Shown in pieces: positions 28,440 through 38,389 of a stretch of 64,000 bases of DNA (positions within the stretch are counted from its first letter, which is position 1; each line of letters begins with the position of its first letter). The position numbers and the translations under genes are program-made. Below the pieces are notes generated by a model, which saw only the letters and a program-made list of their open reading frames with translations, did no database searches and was not told the origin of the DNA. The DNA is taken from assembly GCA_022494885.1 (NCBI GenBank), contig JAGVSM010001150.1, positions 215,149 through 279,148 of the forward strand, read 5' to 3'. Origin of the DNA: Micrasema longulum (taxonomy: Eukaryota > Arthropoda > Insecta > Trichoptera > Brachycentridae).

Positions 28440-29770
28440 TTCAATTCAATTCAATTCAATTTATTTATTTTAAATATAACATATACATTACAAAAATATA
28501 TTCAATACGTACATATTATAAAAAAGGAAAAAATACACGAAAGAGACTCATGTCAAAGGAGTCGAAGAATCCTGCTCCGGAAAACCCCTTCGGATACATG
28601 GAACAGATCAATATCCAGAGCGATGTTGTTCAACATAGCGGTAGCTCTTCCAACAGGCATAACCATAGGCAGGTTGGTCCCGAATATCGGAATATGAAAC
28701 AATCTATGCTGACGCTGTCTTAGGTAATTATCAGGAACATACAAACCAATGCTCATCATAATTTCAGAATTATCGATCATACCGCGCAACAATCGATAAA
28801 AATGTGTGGTCAAATACACATTCCTTCTAGTCTCTAAACTGTTGTTGCCAAGCATACCCTAGAGAAACTCGGTCGGGTAGAGCCAAGGATAATACCCGCA
28901 CTCTCTCATGTAGAGATATCTCAGAAACTTCTTTTGGATTTTCTCTATCATAAGAGAGTACTTCAGTTCATGTGGCCCCCAAATCATCGAGCCACTCTCG
29001 AGTCTACTTCGCACCGAGGAGTTGTAAAGAGTTTTCAGTACGCGGGTATTTTCAAAAACCCTGCAGTACGCAGAACAAATCCTAGTACTGATTGTCTCTA
29101 TGTGTTCATGAAATGTCAGGGTGCTCACAAATCTAACGCCCAGATCCTTAACATTCGATGTTCGTATCAGATTCTGGTCATTCATTTTGTAGCGAAAAAA
29201 AAGAGTTTTTTGGGCCCTAGTGAAGGACGTGACCGAACACTTGGAAACATTAAACCTAAGTTTGTTTCGCCTTCCCCATTCAGATATATTAGATATATCC
29301 GCTTGGAGAAGACGAAAATCGTCAGAAGTTGTCACCTTTAAGAATAGTTTTAAGTCATCCGCAAACAACAGAAAACGTGAGTTCAAAATTACATTTTTAA
29401 TATTATTAATGAAAATTGAGAACAACAATGGACCCAGGTTAGAGCCTTGCGGGACACCCGAGAAAGTATGGAAACACTCCGACGCGAATAGACCGTAGGA
29501 GACGTATTGGTTTCTGTTTTGGAGGTAGCTCGCCATTAATTTTAACATACCATCCGAGAAACCGATCTCATACAGCTTATTTAATAAGACATCATGGTCG
29601 ACAGTATCAAAGGCCTTGGCGAAGTCATTATATGAACAGTCTACCTGATGTCCTGCATCCAGAGCTTCCGTGACGTAGATTGTAAAAACCATTAGATTGG
29701 TTTCAACCGAGCGGCCTTTCCTGAACCCATGTTGTTCATCAATAATAAATGGCTCTATTCGGGAAGTGAC
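28440..29770 (-). pseudogene. Jockey-like LINE reverse transcriptase, nearly intact (family 2)
   Basis: A minus-strand frame runs from about 29770 to 28553 with a single in-frame TAG (28861-28859). It would reverse-transcribe element RNA by target-primed integration in the nucleus. Upstream of the first ATG (29692) the frame continues as RIEPFIIDEQHGFRKGRSVE. Counting from that ATG, RT motif A is NDFAKAFDTVDH (residues 22-33), motif B SGVPQGSNLGPLL (78-90), and the catalytic FADD at 110-113, followed by SVRSRLESGSMIWGP and IQKKFLRYLY. After the TAG the tail continues MLGNNSLETRRN to FHVSEGVFRSRIL. Catalytic aspartates are present. It is 5'-truncated at about 29770 against another LINE, and lacks endonuclease and ORF1. 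The 3' UTR ends at TTCAATTCAATTC repeats near 28440. The best preserved RT in the window. Confidence 0.9.
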
Positions 29771-30150
29771 GATTCTTCTCTAACTCATATAGTGTCCATG
29801 CGGCTCGACTGTGGAATCATCTCCCATCCACCATCAAAGATGTTACTACATTATCTCTGTTTAAATCACGTCTGAAGAAACATCTCCTTTCTCTTCCTTA
29901 GTCTCTCCTCCTTTCCTTTTTTCTCTTTCCTCTTTTTTATTTTTTCCCATTAAGTAATAGTTTTGATTTAAGGTAATTTTATAAACAAATACGATTATTT
30001 CTATTTTTATATATTTTTAGCTTTTTAATATTTTTTTTCTATTGAATATGTTCTGTAACTTGAATTATAAAAATAAAACTTTTATTTTATTGGTTGGTTG
30101 GAAGAAATTGCCATTTGGCAATAAGCCCGCTAATGTACAAATAACATTAT
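29765..30150 (+). pseudogene. LINE 3' end (family 8)
   Basis: Plus strand encodes FFSNSYSVHAARLWNHLPST, then IKDVTTLSLFKSRLKKHLLS and LP followed by TAG near 29901. This is the classic CR1/L2-like terminal signature AARLWNxLP...LxxFKxxLKxxL, with no stops. The 3' UTR runs through TTATTGGTTGGTTGG and GAAGAAATTGCCATTTGGCA to about 30150. The 5' edge coincides with the truncated edge of the minus-strand RT, so the two are head to head. Confidence 0.8.
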
Positions 30151-30239
30151 GTACAAAAAGTTAAATAAAAATAAAAATACAAAAAAATTGTTGCGTATAA
30201 CATATTTTAGTTTTTACATAGGCTTAATACATTAAATTT

Positions 30240-30435
30240 TTTTCCTTTATTGGAACAAAGTTTTTGATTTTAAAAAATAGACTCGATAAAGTCGCCACTT
30301 TGCTAATTAAATTAATGATATGAATTGTCCATGTCAATTGTCTGTCGATTGTTAGTCCTAAGTATTTAACATGTTCAATTTCAGTTAGTCGTTCATTATT
30401 TATGTAAGCATCGACTTAGTGACATTTTTTTTCTG
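30240..30435 (-). pseudogene. LINE RT-thumb fragment
   Basis: Minus strand: INNERLTEIEHVKYLGLTI, DRQLTWTIHIINLISKV, TLSSLFFKIKNFVPIK. The phrase KYLGLTIDxxLTW-x-HI is the standard post-RT landmark. Open for about 55 codons. Confidence 0.7.
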
Positions 30436-30925
30436 TTTTTTTTTAATGTAGGTACAGAGTTTCTTTGTTTCAAGTCACAACTAGCTAGGAAATTCCTGCG
30501 TTAAGGAAGGGCCTTCTTTTTTACACGTGTTTTTTTTTATTTCATGAAATGACGCTTAATAAATTCAAAGAATAAAAATAACATTTAATAAATCAATATA
30601 AATATAAATTAGAAAACATGCAGGTAATAATAATAAAAATTTAATCATAATTATAAATAAGAAAATATAAGATTAATGGCTAAGGCTGTGGTCGGGAAAA
30701 ACGAACGCAAAATTAGGAAATCATACGATTTTGCCATTTTAAAACGAATGTTTTTTTTAAATCGGGCAATAATAAAAAAACAAAAAAAACATAAATTAGA
30801 TAAAAACAATATGTTTTACAGGTATTTCTGTCCAAAAATGTACTTAAAAGTTTTATGTAACTAAAATATAATTACTTTTAGACCGGCAGATACGCCATTT
30901 CAAATGTAGACTAAACTTAGGTATA
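30435..30925. other. Gene-free stretch
   Basis: A/T homopolymer-rich DNA. A lysine-rich plus-strand frame (30676-30864) looks like random AT-rich translation. Confidence 0.4.
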
Positions 30926-30927
30926 TG

Positions 30928-31118
30928 GCGGCCTCCGTGGTGTAGTGGTCAAGACGCTTGACTCAGGCACGGAAGGTTCCGGGTTCGATTCCCGGTGAGA
31001 ACACAAAAATAAAATGTGATTTTCCTCAAGCCTGGGTGCTCTGTGATGTAATTCACCACTGTAATTAGGCCTCCTGGCCTGTTGTGGTGCAAAAAAATGT
31101 AAAAAAAGAAATCTGGGA
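30928..31118 (+). mobile_element. tRNA-derived SINE (SINE-B), full length
   Basis: Head GGCGGCCTCCGTGGTGTAGT (A box TGGTGTAGTGG), GACGCTTGACTCAGGCACGG, B box GGGTTCGATTCCC, then body AAGCCTGGGTGCTCTGTG, ATTCACCACTGTAATTAGGC, TCCTGGCCTGTTGTGGTGC and an A-rich tail with AAAAAAATGTAAAAAAAG. Ends of the tRNA part do not pair as an acceptor stem. The pol III boxes look intact. Other copies at 52566-52745 and 45108-45185. Confidence 0.85.
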
Positions 31119-31382
31119 TCTCAATAGAGACTAAGTATTGAACAAAAATTCGTTGCAATCATTTGAAGATAATACATTTAACATAAAAGTGGCCGCGGCC
31201 AAATTTTTTTTTTTTTTTTCGAAAAAAATACAAGCATTTTAAATCACATACATTTTTCTGATATTTTCTTTTATTTATACTTAAATATATGCCTTCAGTA
31301 ATACTTAAATAAATAAAAATAAAATTTTAAATACTTTAGTTGAAGCCTTATTTTATAGAATTGTATTATCTTTTTTTGAAAA

Positions 31383-31550
31383 AAGAAGATAATTCTGGTT
31401 GTAATATTTAATTTAAAACAATATCTTATTGACTTTTTCGTGACTTTCGGACCAGCCTTTTCGAAAGCAATTAGGGCTGTACCGAAGATCAGTCTAAAAG
31501 TCAATAAGATATTGTTTCAAATTAAATATTACAACCAGAATTATCTTCTT
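31383..31550. mobile_element. Palindromic MITE-like element, 55-bp arms
   Basis: 31383-31437 (AAGAAGATAATTCTGGTTGT ... TCTTATTGACTTTT) is complemented almost perfectly by 31497-31550 (AAAAGTCAATAAGATATTG ... AATTATCTTCTT). The ~60-bp loop contains TTTCGGACCAGCC and its own short inverted CGAAAG/CTTTCG words. No coding capacity. Class unknown. Confidence 0.8.
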
Positions 31551-31905
31551 ATATAAATATAAATTGGAAAATAAACCGATAATAATTAAAAATTGAAGAA
31601 CAAATATAAATTACAGAATATACCATTTATAATTTTAGTTTAATATTTTTAGTTTTTTACTGATTTAATTTTTAAGATCCTCATGACTTTTTAACTTGTT
31701 TTAACTATGTATTTATTTTTTTAAATTTTTATTACATCTTTTACTTTATTTTTTAATATGCTGTTTTTTTTTTCTTTCTTTAAATATGCTTTTTGCTATA
31801 CAACATACATTCATTTTTTTTATTATGACTTTGAATATGTTTCTTACTATGTATTCTGTTTTTATGTTTTCACTGCATTTATTACTTTGTTTTTATAATT
31901 TATTT
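31550..31905. other. Gene-free stretch
   Basis: T-rich plus strand. Nothing recognised. Confidence 0.4.
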
Positions 31906-31907
31906 TT

Positions 31908-32082
31908 TTTGCTACGTTTTTTTACTACATTTTTTACTATGTTTTTACTACATTTTTACTATGTTTTTACTACAATTTTACTATGTTTTTACTACAAATT
32001 TACTATGTTTTTACTACAATTTTACTATGTTTTTACTACATTTTTTACCATGTTTTTACTCCATTTTTTACTTTGTTTTCAC
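31908..32082. repeat. 22-bp minisatellite
   Basis: About seven units of TTTTTACTACATTTTTACTA plus TG with small changes. Creates a long repetitive frame (CFYY/LLQFYYVFTT) with no meaning. Confidence 0.9.
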
Positions 32083-32424
32083 TTTGTCCTGTATCTTTAT
32101 AACTGTTTCTATAAATTGATTACTGTTTTTTATATTTTTTTTGACTGTTTTAGAACGGGGTAAATAGCCCTAGTTAGACAGTCAAAGCAACTTTACATAA
32201 ATTATAATTTTGTGTATGTAATATAATGATAATAAATAAAAAATAAATAAATAAATAATTAAAAAAATAAACATACGTGTAAATATTAGTATTATAAGAA
32301 AAATAAAACAAATGTAAATGAATAAACATAAAAAGTAAAAATAAAATATAAATAAAAACACTAAGGAAATATTTGGCCATTAAAAGCAACACAATTTTTA
32401 GTCATGAAAATAATTTAAAGGATG

Positions 32425-32585
32425 TAAAAAGGTCTACCCCTTATCCAGTTGCTCAACTTCTTCTTATAAACATTGTAACTGACAGACGCCTTTATGTCAG
32501 GGTCCAAAATGTTAAAAACCCTAGGGCCCAATACTGTAAAATGCCTCTGAAAAAAGTCAGTTCTACTTTGAGGTGCCCCAAAGTT
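32425..32585 (-). pseudogene. LINE C-terminal fragment
   Basis: Minus strand reads FFQRHFTVLGPRVFNILDPD, then IKASVSYNVYKKKLSNWIR. The FxVxGPRVFNxLP-like phrase and YKKKLSNW are usual near LINE ORF2 ends. Confidence 0.6.
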
Positions 32586-32589
32586 TATT

Positions 32590-33160
32590 TATTTTATTTT
32601 ATTTATTCATATTTTTCGCTTACAAACTATAAATTAATAATAAAAATAATGTGACCTCACTGGGGTTTCCCGTGCCGAGGACACTTAACAATTTGAGAAT
32701 AAACAAAGAAGACTCACTTAAAAAACAAACATAATTAACAAATATTCAGACAGTTTTAAAAACAAGGTATTTATATACATCTATATTATTTATATTACAA
32801 AACACACAATGAAAACAACAAAAACCTAACATAAGCCATACAGTTGTGGAGCAGTTGATTCAGCATTGGTATGGGCGAATGAGACAATCCATTTTACTTC
32901 TACCTAGCTCCACTATCCATTTTTTATAGCCTTATTAAACATTTTCTCGTTACTAATTGCTTTAATAGATAGTGGAAGTAGGTTATAGATTTTAATTGAA
33001 TAATACTCAAAATCCCTTTGTCTGAAAGTGGTATTAGTTTGTATTTGTTTAAGTTGTTTATGTGTTGAGGATCTAGTGATTATATTATTATGCTCATAAT
33101 ACTCACAATACAATGGACAGGACATTGAGGGGATATCCTTAAGCCTACCATCCACCCGCA
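32590..33160 (-). pseudogene. LINE C-terminal end with 3' UTR
   Basis: The frame 33155-32913 is open for 80 codons, with RQRDFEYYSIKIYNLLPLSI and KAISNEKMFNKAIKNG. The out-of-frame continuation, WIVELGRSKMDC, matches the 45415-45575 copy (WIVEVGCTRIDKW). The 3' UTR extends to about 32590 with CTCACTGGGGTTTCCCGTG. 33160-33330 upstream is GC-richer and unassigned. Confidence 0.7.
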
Positions 33161-33389
33161 GCTGTTATAGAGTCATTTGGGACTCTCTATCAGCTGCGCA
33201 TAGAGGAAAGTTATTAAAAATATTCCTAAGGAATACAAACTCTATGCGGATTAAGTAGGGGGGAGGTGGATGTATGGACAGAGGACAACGCGTCGTCCCC
33301 ACCCCTCAGGATCCCCTCAATGCCTCTGTTTTTTTATTTAAAAAATATGTATTTACACTAACAATTTACATAAATAAACGTATCCAAAT

Positions 33390-33660
33390 ATACAAAAAAA
33401 AAATATTTTGAGTTTGTCAAAATTTTCGTAGATAAGGACTGGATTCTCTTTAACTTCACAACCTCTTTAACTTCGCAAACATCAACAGATGAAAGAATTG
33501 AAGGAATATAGATGTTCAAATATGAGCAGAATGGTGAATGTTACACAGTGTGTAAAGTGGCCACTTAAACCAGCCATTGACAGGTCATAAGCCCTGTAGA
33601 TGCCTAGACTTGTATATTACCTTCTCTTAAATGTTCTTCGTCTCTGTTGTAATATGTTAT
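33390..33660 (-). mobile_element. Palindromic family P, copy with 10-bp TSD
   Basis: Outer block on the left (ATATTTTGAGTTTGTCAAAA, GATAAGGACTGGATT) in plus orientation, followed by a minus-orientation arm (ACATCAACAGATGAAAG, TACACAGTGTGTAAAGTGG, ATTGACAGGTCATAAGCC) that ends GTTGTAATATGTT. The direct repeat TATACAAAAA flanks it (33389-33398, 33658-33667). Same unequal ends as the 17- and 43-kb copies. Confidence 0.8.
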
Positions 33661-33719
33661 ACAAAAACAATTTCTCAAAACTATAGTAACACAACAAACA
33701 TAACTTCAAAATTTAATTA

Positions 33720-34170
33720 TTTTTCTCTCATATATTGAATAGTCTTTTAAGAAAAAAAGTGCCAACCTCAAAACGATTACAAATTTTAATAAATCATAAT
33801 TAAAGGAAAAAGTGTTTGGTAGAGCAAAATTTTTGACACTTTTAATGCGTAGATAAACGTATCGAGGGGTTCTATACCCGTCGGTATAAACCGATGTACT
33901 TACATCAAAATTTGATGGTGGGGGGGTATCGGTAGTTCATCTTTGTAGTCGGTCGGGAGACTTTTATCTTCAACTATGACGTCATACTGAAGCTATGTTA
34001 TTTTAGAGCGTAATTATGTGTACCGCGACGTACGCTTCCCCTTGTTGCAAATCGATGTACCTACCCAAAACTTGAAGGTGGAGGGTCGGTAGTGTATCTT
34101 TGTAATCGCTGGAGAGAATTTAAGGTGAAGGTATGACGTCTTTATCTTCCCATAAAAATCGAGGCACAGG
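33720..34170 (+). repeat. Second copy of the 2985-3845 dispersed repeat
   Basis: Collinear with 3410-3840 over about 430 bp (words listed there). Ends near AATCGAGGCACAGG. Confidence 0.75.
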
Positions 34171-34640
34171 ATTCTGTTCAATCTTGCACACAGAACGACA
34201 GAATTGTATTCTTTTCCGCTCGGACCCAGACAGACGAGAAAAAAATCTATTACGAATTGTAAATGTACATAAATGTGGTCATTATTTGAAGTTAGATACG
34301 GTATCTGGTTATATCTGTTTTTATATTACATTGTATATAAGTAACAAGAGTTTGCTATTGTTTGAACTGTTTCCAAGACCATTGTGTTATTTTAATTATC
34401 AGCTTCCGACAATTGGAAGAGTTTACATTATTATTGCCTTTTGTCACGATATGATATTATACCCATATCGATAAGAGCGGAGATATACAATTGAAATCTT
34501 TATCTTCTTTTCTTTTGCCTCCCTCTCGTCACTGTTGTACGAAAATGATGTCTTGTTAATCGTCTCACATTTGTAAATGTTTTTCCTTGGTTCCACTTTC
34601 TCTCTCCTTCCAAACTCATTATCTGATCCTACATTTCTCA
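34170..34640. other. Gene-free stretch
   Basis: Frames of 66-113 codons on both strands (34133-34474, 34444-34644) have no motif. Nothing recognised. Confidence 0.35.
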
Positions 34641-34644
34641 TCAT

Positions 34645-35265
34645 TTAACCATGTATAATTTGACCACGTAACCGAATATCGCACGCAACTACACTGGCTC
34701 AGTATCAGGCGTAGAAGAAACATTCACATTCTATCACTTCTTCACAACATTTCAAATAATCCCACTTCGTCTGTTTATCTGAGAGAGCGCTTCCAACCTC
34801 TATCACAACACGGACTATGTCTTCGTTCTAGTAACGAGAGAACCCTTTTAATACCCTGTCATCGCTCTAATTTTCTTGCCTCCTCTTTCACAGTAGTAAC
34901 CGCTCGATTGTGGAAAAATCTACCCACTAATGTTAGAGACGCCCCTTCTTTATTTACATTTAAGTCAAGATTGAAATGTCACTATCCAAACATTTAAACT
35001 GTTCCTTTATCCTTCTTCTTTCCTTCCCATCCGCTCTCCTCTCTTCATAGTATAGTGTTAATTTTTTTATATATTTTTATTTTGTTAATCTTTGCTTTTA
35101 ATTTTTGTATAAAATTGTAAGATTCAATATGTCCATGTATTTATAATTTTCTCAAACTGAACGGTTTGGATAGGTAGGAAGAAATTGCCTTAAGGCAATA
35201 TGCCCGCCCTTTTATGTATGTATATTGTATATGTATATAAAGTGTCAAATAAATAAAACTTTGCA
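34645..35265 (+). pseudogene. LINE family 1 C-terminus and complete 3' UTR
   Basis: Coding remnants: TEYRTQLHWLSIRRRRN near 34672, then SPVYLRERFQPLSQHG-like text with RSSNERTLLIPCHRSNF, and VTARLWKNLPTNVRDAPSLF with LKCHYPNI and TAA near 34997. The 3' UTR contains GGATAGGTAGGAAGAAATTG and CCTTAAGGCAATATGCCCGC, ending GTCAAATAAATAAAAC. It shows the full tail truncated in other copies. Confidence 0.8.
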
Positions 35266-35271
35266 AAAAGT

Positions 35272-35340
35272 AAAAAGCGCCCTTGAGGTATTATATTACT
35301 AAAATGGCGCTGTATAAGTTATCCATAATTATTATTATAG
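35272..35340 (+). repeat. Short 3'-end repeat with ATT tail (family T)
   Basis: GCGCCCTTGAGGTATTATATT, AAAATGGCGCTGTATAA and TTATCCATAATTATTATTAT. Related copies at 38915-39150, 46485-46560 (minus) and 56025-56255. Probably a LINE 3' end with trinucleotide tail. Confidence 0.6.
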
Positions 35341-36000
35341 TAAAAAAGAAAAAATATGGAAGAAGAAAAATGTTAGAATTAAAAAGAAAATTGTTAATAA
35401 CTTGTAAAGAATTTTTCAAAAAAATAAATAAATAAACACGTAAAAAATATAGTTTCCATTAAGTATATATAAGATAATAATTTAATATATGGGACCCAAA
35501 AATAATTGATAAAATTAATTTCAGAGAGAGATAAAATCTTACACATCAAAAACAGAGAAAAAATTGCATGAAAAAGAAAGTTTTATTACGACTTTAATAA
35601 ATAGTTTTAAACAGTGCATTGCACAGAAGGGGAGGATTCAAATCCCCCATAGACCGATTCGGTCAATTTCACTTTATGTACATAAGCATTCGGCAAACTA
35701 ACAAAAATGAATAAAATGCACGAATGAGTAAAATATGTGTGCGCGAAAACATGAATAAATTATTGCACTGTCATAAACACTTCCAACGTTTTATTCTCCT
35801 GACGCCATATACAAGTAGGCGATGGGGTCGTTTGGTCCCCCCGTTCGGATAATGTGTAATTTTGGATCCTTGGTGAGGAAAGATTAAGGACGTTTTAAAG
35901 TGAATAATTGTTGTATTAAAAATGTATATATCACAAGCAAATTTGTTGGGTAAGGGATGTAAACGCGGAATCGAAGAGTTTCGTGAAAAGTTAGTACCTA
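35340..36000. other. Gene-free stretch with a T-arm-like word
   Basis: AT-rich. At 35620-35645 AGGGGAGGATTCAAATCCCCC resembles a tRNA T arm, but no A box or cloverleaf was found upstream, so no tRNA is called. The 82-codon minus frame (35771-36019) has no motif. Confidence 0.35.
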
Positions 36001-36005
36001 CGTAG

Positions 36006-37070
36006 GGTAAAAGCACCAATGAATGACCGTTTAAGGTTCAGCTTGTAGTGAACTCCACATTGAAGGTATAAATTTCATTATTTAAGCGTAAAAAATAAAA
36101 GAAAACAATAAAAAACACATTAATTTTCCTAAGTACTTTTACTTCTTTATTGAAATACGAGTATTACAATTATAATAAATATTACTTTAAAAAAATTGCA
36201 GAATCACCAGTGAATGACCACTACTACCCCAGTAAAAATAATACTCAGATTTAGTTACATCATAATATTATAAAACACCCTAACACATTAGAATATGGAT
36301 ATATTCAAAGAATTGCATAAGAAATAGCATCAAATAAAACACTAACCACACATTTAAGTTTGTAAGTGAAAATTCTTGATGGAAGTTCATTGTAATTTAT
36401 TATATAAATAAAACACGAGTGATACTTTAATCCACAAATTTGGAATATACAGTGACCGGTTTCATCGCTTTCGCGACATCTTCGAGACTAGTATCTTTAT
36501 TAAAGAGTTAAATGTATTTATACAAAACAGAGGTAAGGATAGATAATTCAAAGTTATATGTAAGTAAATTAAATAAAGTTATTTTTATTTTAAGGATCAT
36601 TATCAACAAATTTTATTTGGGTTAACTAATGAATTGATATAATGCTATTTTAATGAGTTTCAGTATTTTATTTTATTTAATTGTAAAAATACATTTAACT
36701 TTTTAATAAACATACCAGTCTCGAAGATGTCGCGAAAGCGATGAAACCGGTCATTGGATATTCCAAATTTGTGGATTAAAGTATCACTCGTGTTTTATTT
36801 ATATAATAAATAACTTACCACACCTTTCCTTATAAAAACGCGATCAATCTCAGAACAATAGCGGGAAGACGCACTATTACCTTTTGACAACTCACAGTTC
36901 AAAACTGATAGATTTGTTTCTTACCAAAAGATGTGTCCGCCTACTGCTTTTGTCATAGTTTCTAGTGTTAAAAGTATTTTGACTGGACACATGTAGCAAT
37001 TCTTATTATATTGCGTTTTATTAACCAATGGTCATTTACTGGGGGGTGGTCATTTACTGGTGCTTTGACC
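36006..37070. mobile_element. TIR element (~1.07 kb) enclosing a hammerhead-bearing palindrome
   Basis: Left end GGTAAAAGCACCAATGAATG and right-end complement GGTCAAAGCACCAGTAAATG match at 17 of 20 bases and continue ACC. Subterminal variants (AATCACCAGTGAATGACCAC at 36203, GGTCATTTACTGG at 37030) occur on both sides. No transposase frame, so non-autonomous. A target duplication is not obvious. Confidence 0.6.
36396..36815. mobile_element. Inverted Penelope-type repeats with hammerhead-like motifs
   Basis: Two ~100-bp arms (36396-36492 and 36716-36815) are inverted complements. Each contains, on its own strand, CAGTCTCGAAGA, then the tetraloop hairpin TGTCGC-GAAA-GCGAT, then GAAACCGGTCA. Stem II is perfect (TCGC/GCGA closed by a GNRA loop) and GAAAC follows at hammerhead spacing. 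The core strand (TCGAAGA) departs from CUGANGA at two positions. The arms then continue GTGGATTAAAGTATCACTCG. Inverted terminal repeats with hammerheads are a known feature of Penelope-like elements. The ~225-bp interior encodes nothing. Confidence 0.65.
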
Positions 37071-37200
37071 ATATGTAGTTGCAAACAACTCCGAACTTCT
37101 AGTAACTTATAATTGCTGATAATGTTATAATGGCAGTTTGCTTAATAAACAAAACGAATGTTTTTATGAAATAATAAATAAATGTTTTTTATCTCAACAG

Positions 37201-37276
37201 AGATTAAGATGAGCGGTGAACGCGTGCGCGGCTCAACCTCCACAAATGAAGCAGACACATCGGGAGAAATAGATCA
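37201..37276 (+). CDS. Candidate first coding exon of a host gene
   Basis: A splice acceptor (TTTTTTATCTCAACAG, AG at 37199-37200) precedes a 76-bp CpG-rich exon, and a donor CA|GTAAGT follows at 37277. The exon holds AGATTAAG and then ATG at 37209 in a favourable context (A at -3). It encodes 22 residues starting MSGERVRGSTST and ending EADTSGEID, leaving two bases (phase 2). The short polar, disordered-looking N-terminus does not identify the protein. Composition (CGCGTGCGCGGC) contrasts sharply with the AT-rich flanks. It would pair with the donor at 26005. No further coding exon was found to 64000, so the next intron would be at least 26.7 kb. It could be a chance exon-like stretch, but three signals agree. 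Confidence 0.5.
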
Positions 37277-37367
37277 GTAAGTTTTTTTTTTAAATATATT
37301 TTTACTGTTTTAACTCTTGTGGTGCCACACTATTCTATAGTAAATACGTTTCAAGACTTGATATATC

Positions 37368-37856
37368 TCAACAAAATATTGTGTTTGTCCAAATTTTTGT
37401 AGACATAGTCTGGATTCAACCTAAAGACCTTATTCAATTAAAGAGCTGTTAATATTAACATATTACAATAGAGCTGAATAACATTTTTGAGAAGGTAATA
37501 TTGAAGTCTAGGCAACTACAGGGATTATGACCTGTCATTGGCTGGTTTATGATACCAATTTACACACTGTGTAGCATTAGCCATTCTGCCCATATTTGAA
37601 TATCTATATTCCTTTAAATTTTTCATCTGTTGATGTGTGTGAGGTTAAAGAGCTGAAACCTTTATTTATGCGGGTGAGATTCATCAAACTGAATTATTTC
37701 ACCTGTATACTATGCAACGCCTGAAATTTTTATTTTATCAATTTCTATACTTCAGTTCTTCATCTCTGTTGTAATATGTTAATGTTAACAGCTCCTCAGG
37801 GAGTTATATCCAGTCCTTGTCTACAAAAATTTAGACAAACTCAAAATATTGTTGAG
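37368..37856. mobile_element. Palindromic family P, copy with outer block at both ends
   Basis: Left: CTCAACAAAATATTGTGTTT, TTGTAGACATAGTCTGGATT, then the arm to ACTATGCAACGCCTGAAA. Right: CATCTCTGTTGTAATATGTT, then the outer block complement AGTCCTTGTCTACAAAAATTT and CAAAATATTGTTGAG. This is the only copy where both outer blocks are present. The right arm lacks its inner part. Confidence 0.8.
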
Positions 37857-37859
37857 GGA

Positions 37860-38185
37860 AATATAACTTTTTTTGACAATTAAAATTATTTAGGGTCTAA
37901 TAAATACTGTTGAATTTAGAAAAAAAATATGCTTATTATTAGCATGAAAAATATTTACATAAAATACTATGCAACGCTTGAAAATCTTATTTTTACATTT
38001 TTTACTGCGCCGCGCTCCCCTCACTTCTCCTCTGCAGAAGTAAGCAACCATTTACTTTTTTTGAAATTTTATTTTTTTATATTTTATTCGTTTTAAAAAA
38101 ATATTTTAATGTGCCAATTTGTCTTATTGCTCATACTGATCATCGTGGTTTCGGATGTGACAGGGTTTAAAGAACAGCTTGTATA
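37860..38185. other. Gene-free stretch
   Basis: AT-rich. At 38100-38165 the words GTGCCAATTTGTCTTATTGC and TCATCGTGGTTTCGGATGTG recur in inverse at 44775-44830, a short dispersed repeat. Nothing else. Confidence 0.4.
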
Positions 38186-38189
38186 TATT

Positions 38190-38380
38190 TTTAGTTATTC
38201 CTTTTTCCTTCTTCTATCCTTCCCATCACCTCTTCATAGTATAGTGTAAATTTTTAGTAAATTTTTGTTTTAATTTTTGTATCAATATTATAATCTGCAT
38301 AATAACCTAGAATATGTCCATGTACTTGTCATTTTCTCAAACTGAACGGTTCGGGTAGGTAGGAAGAATTTTTTTAATTT
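38190..38380 (+). mobile_element. LINE family 1 3' UTR fragment
   Basis: TTCCTTTTTCCTTCTTCTATC, CATAGTATAGTGTAAATTT and AACTGAACGGTTCGGGTAGG match 34995-35180. No coding part. Confidence 0.75.
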
Positions 38381-38389
38381 TATATTCAT

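Noticed and set aside
30928..31005. tRNA gene on the plus strand
   Set aside because: Acceptor ends (GGCCTCC and GAGAACA) are not complementary and the same head heads the SINE-B copy at 52745.
31786..32163. 125-codon hydrophobic ORF
   Set aside because: Translation of T-rich DNA and the 22-bp minisatellite; no codon or motif support.
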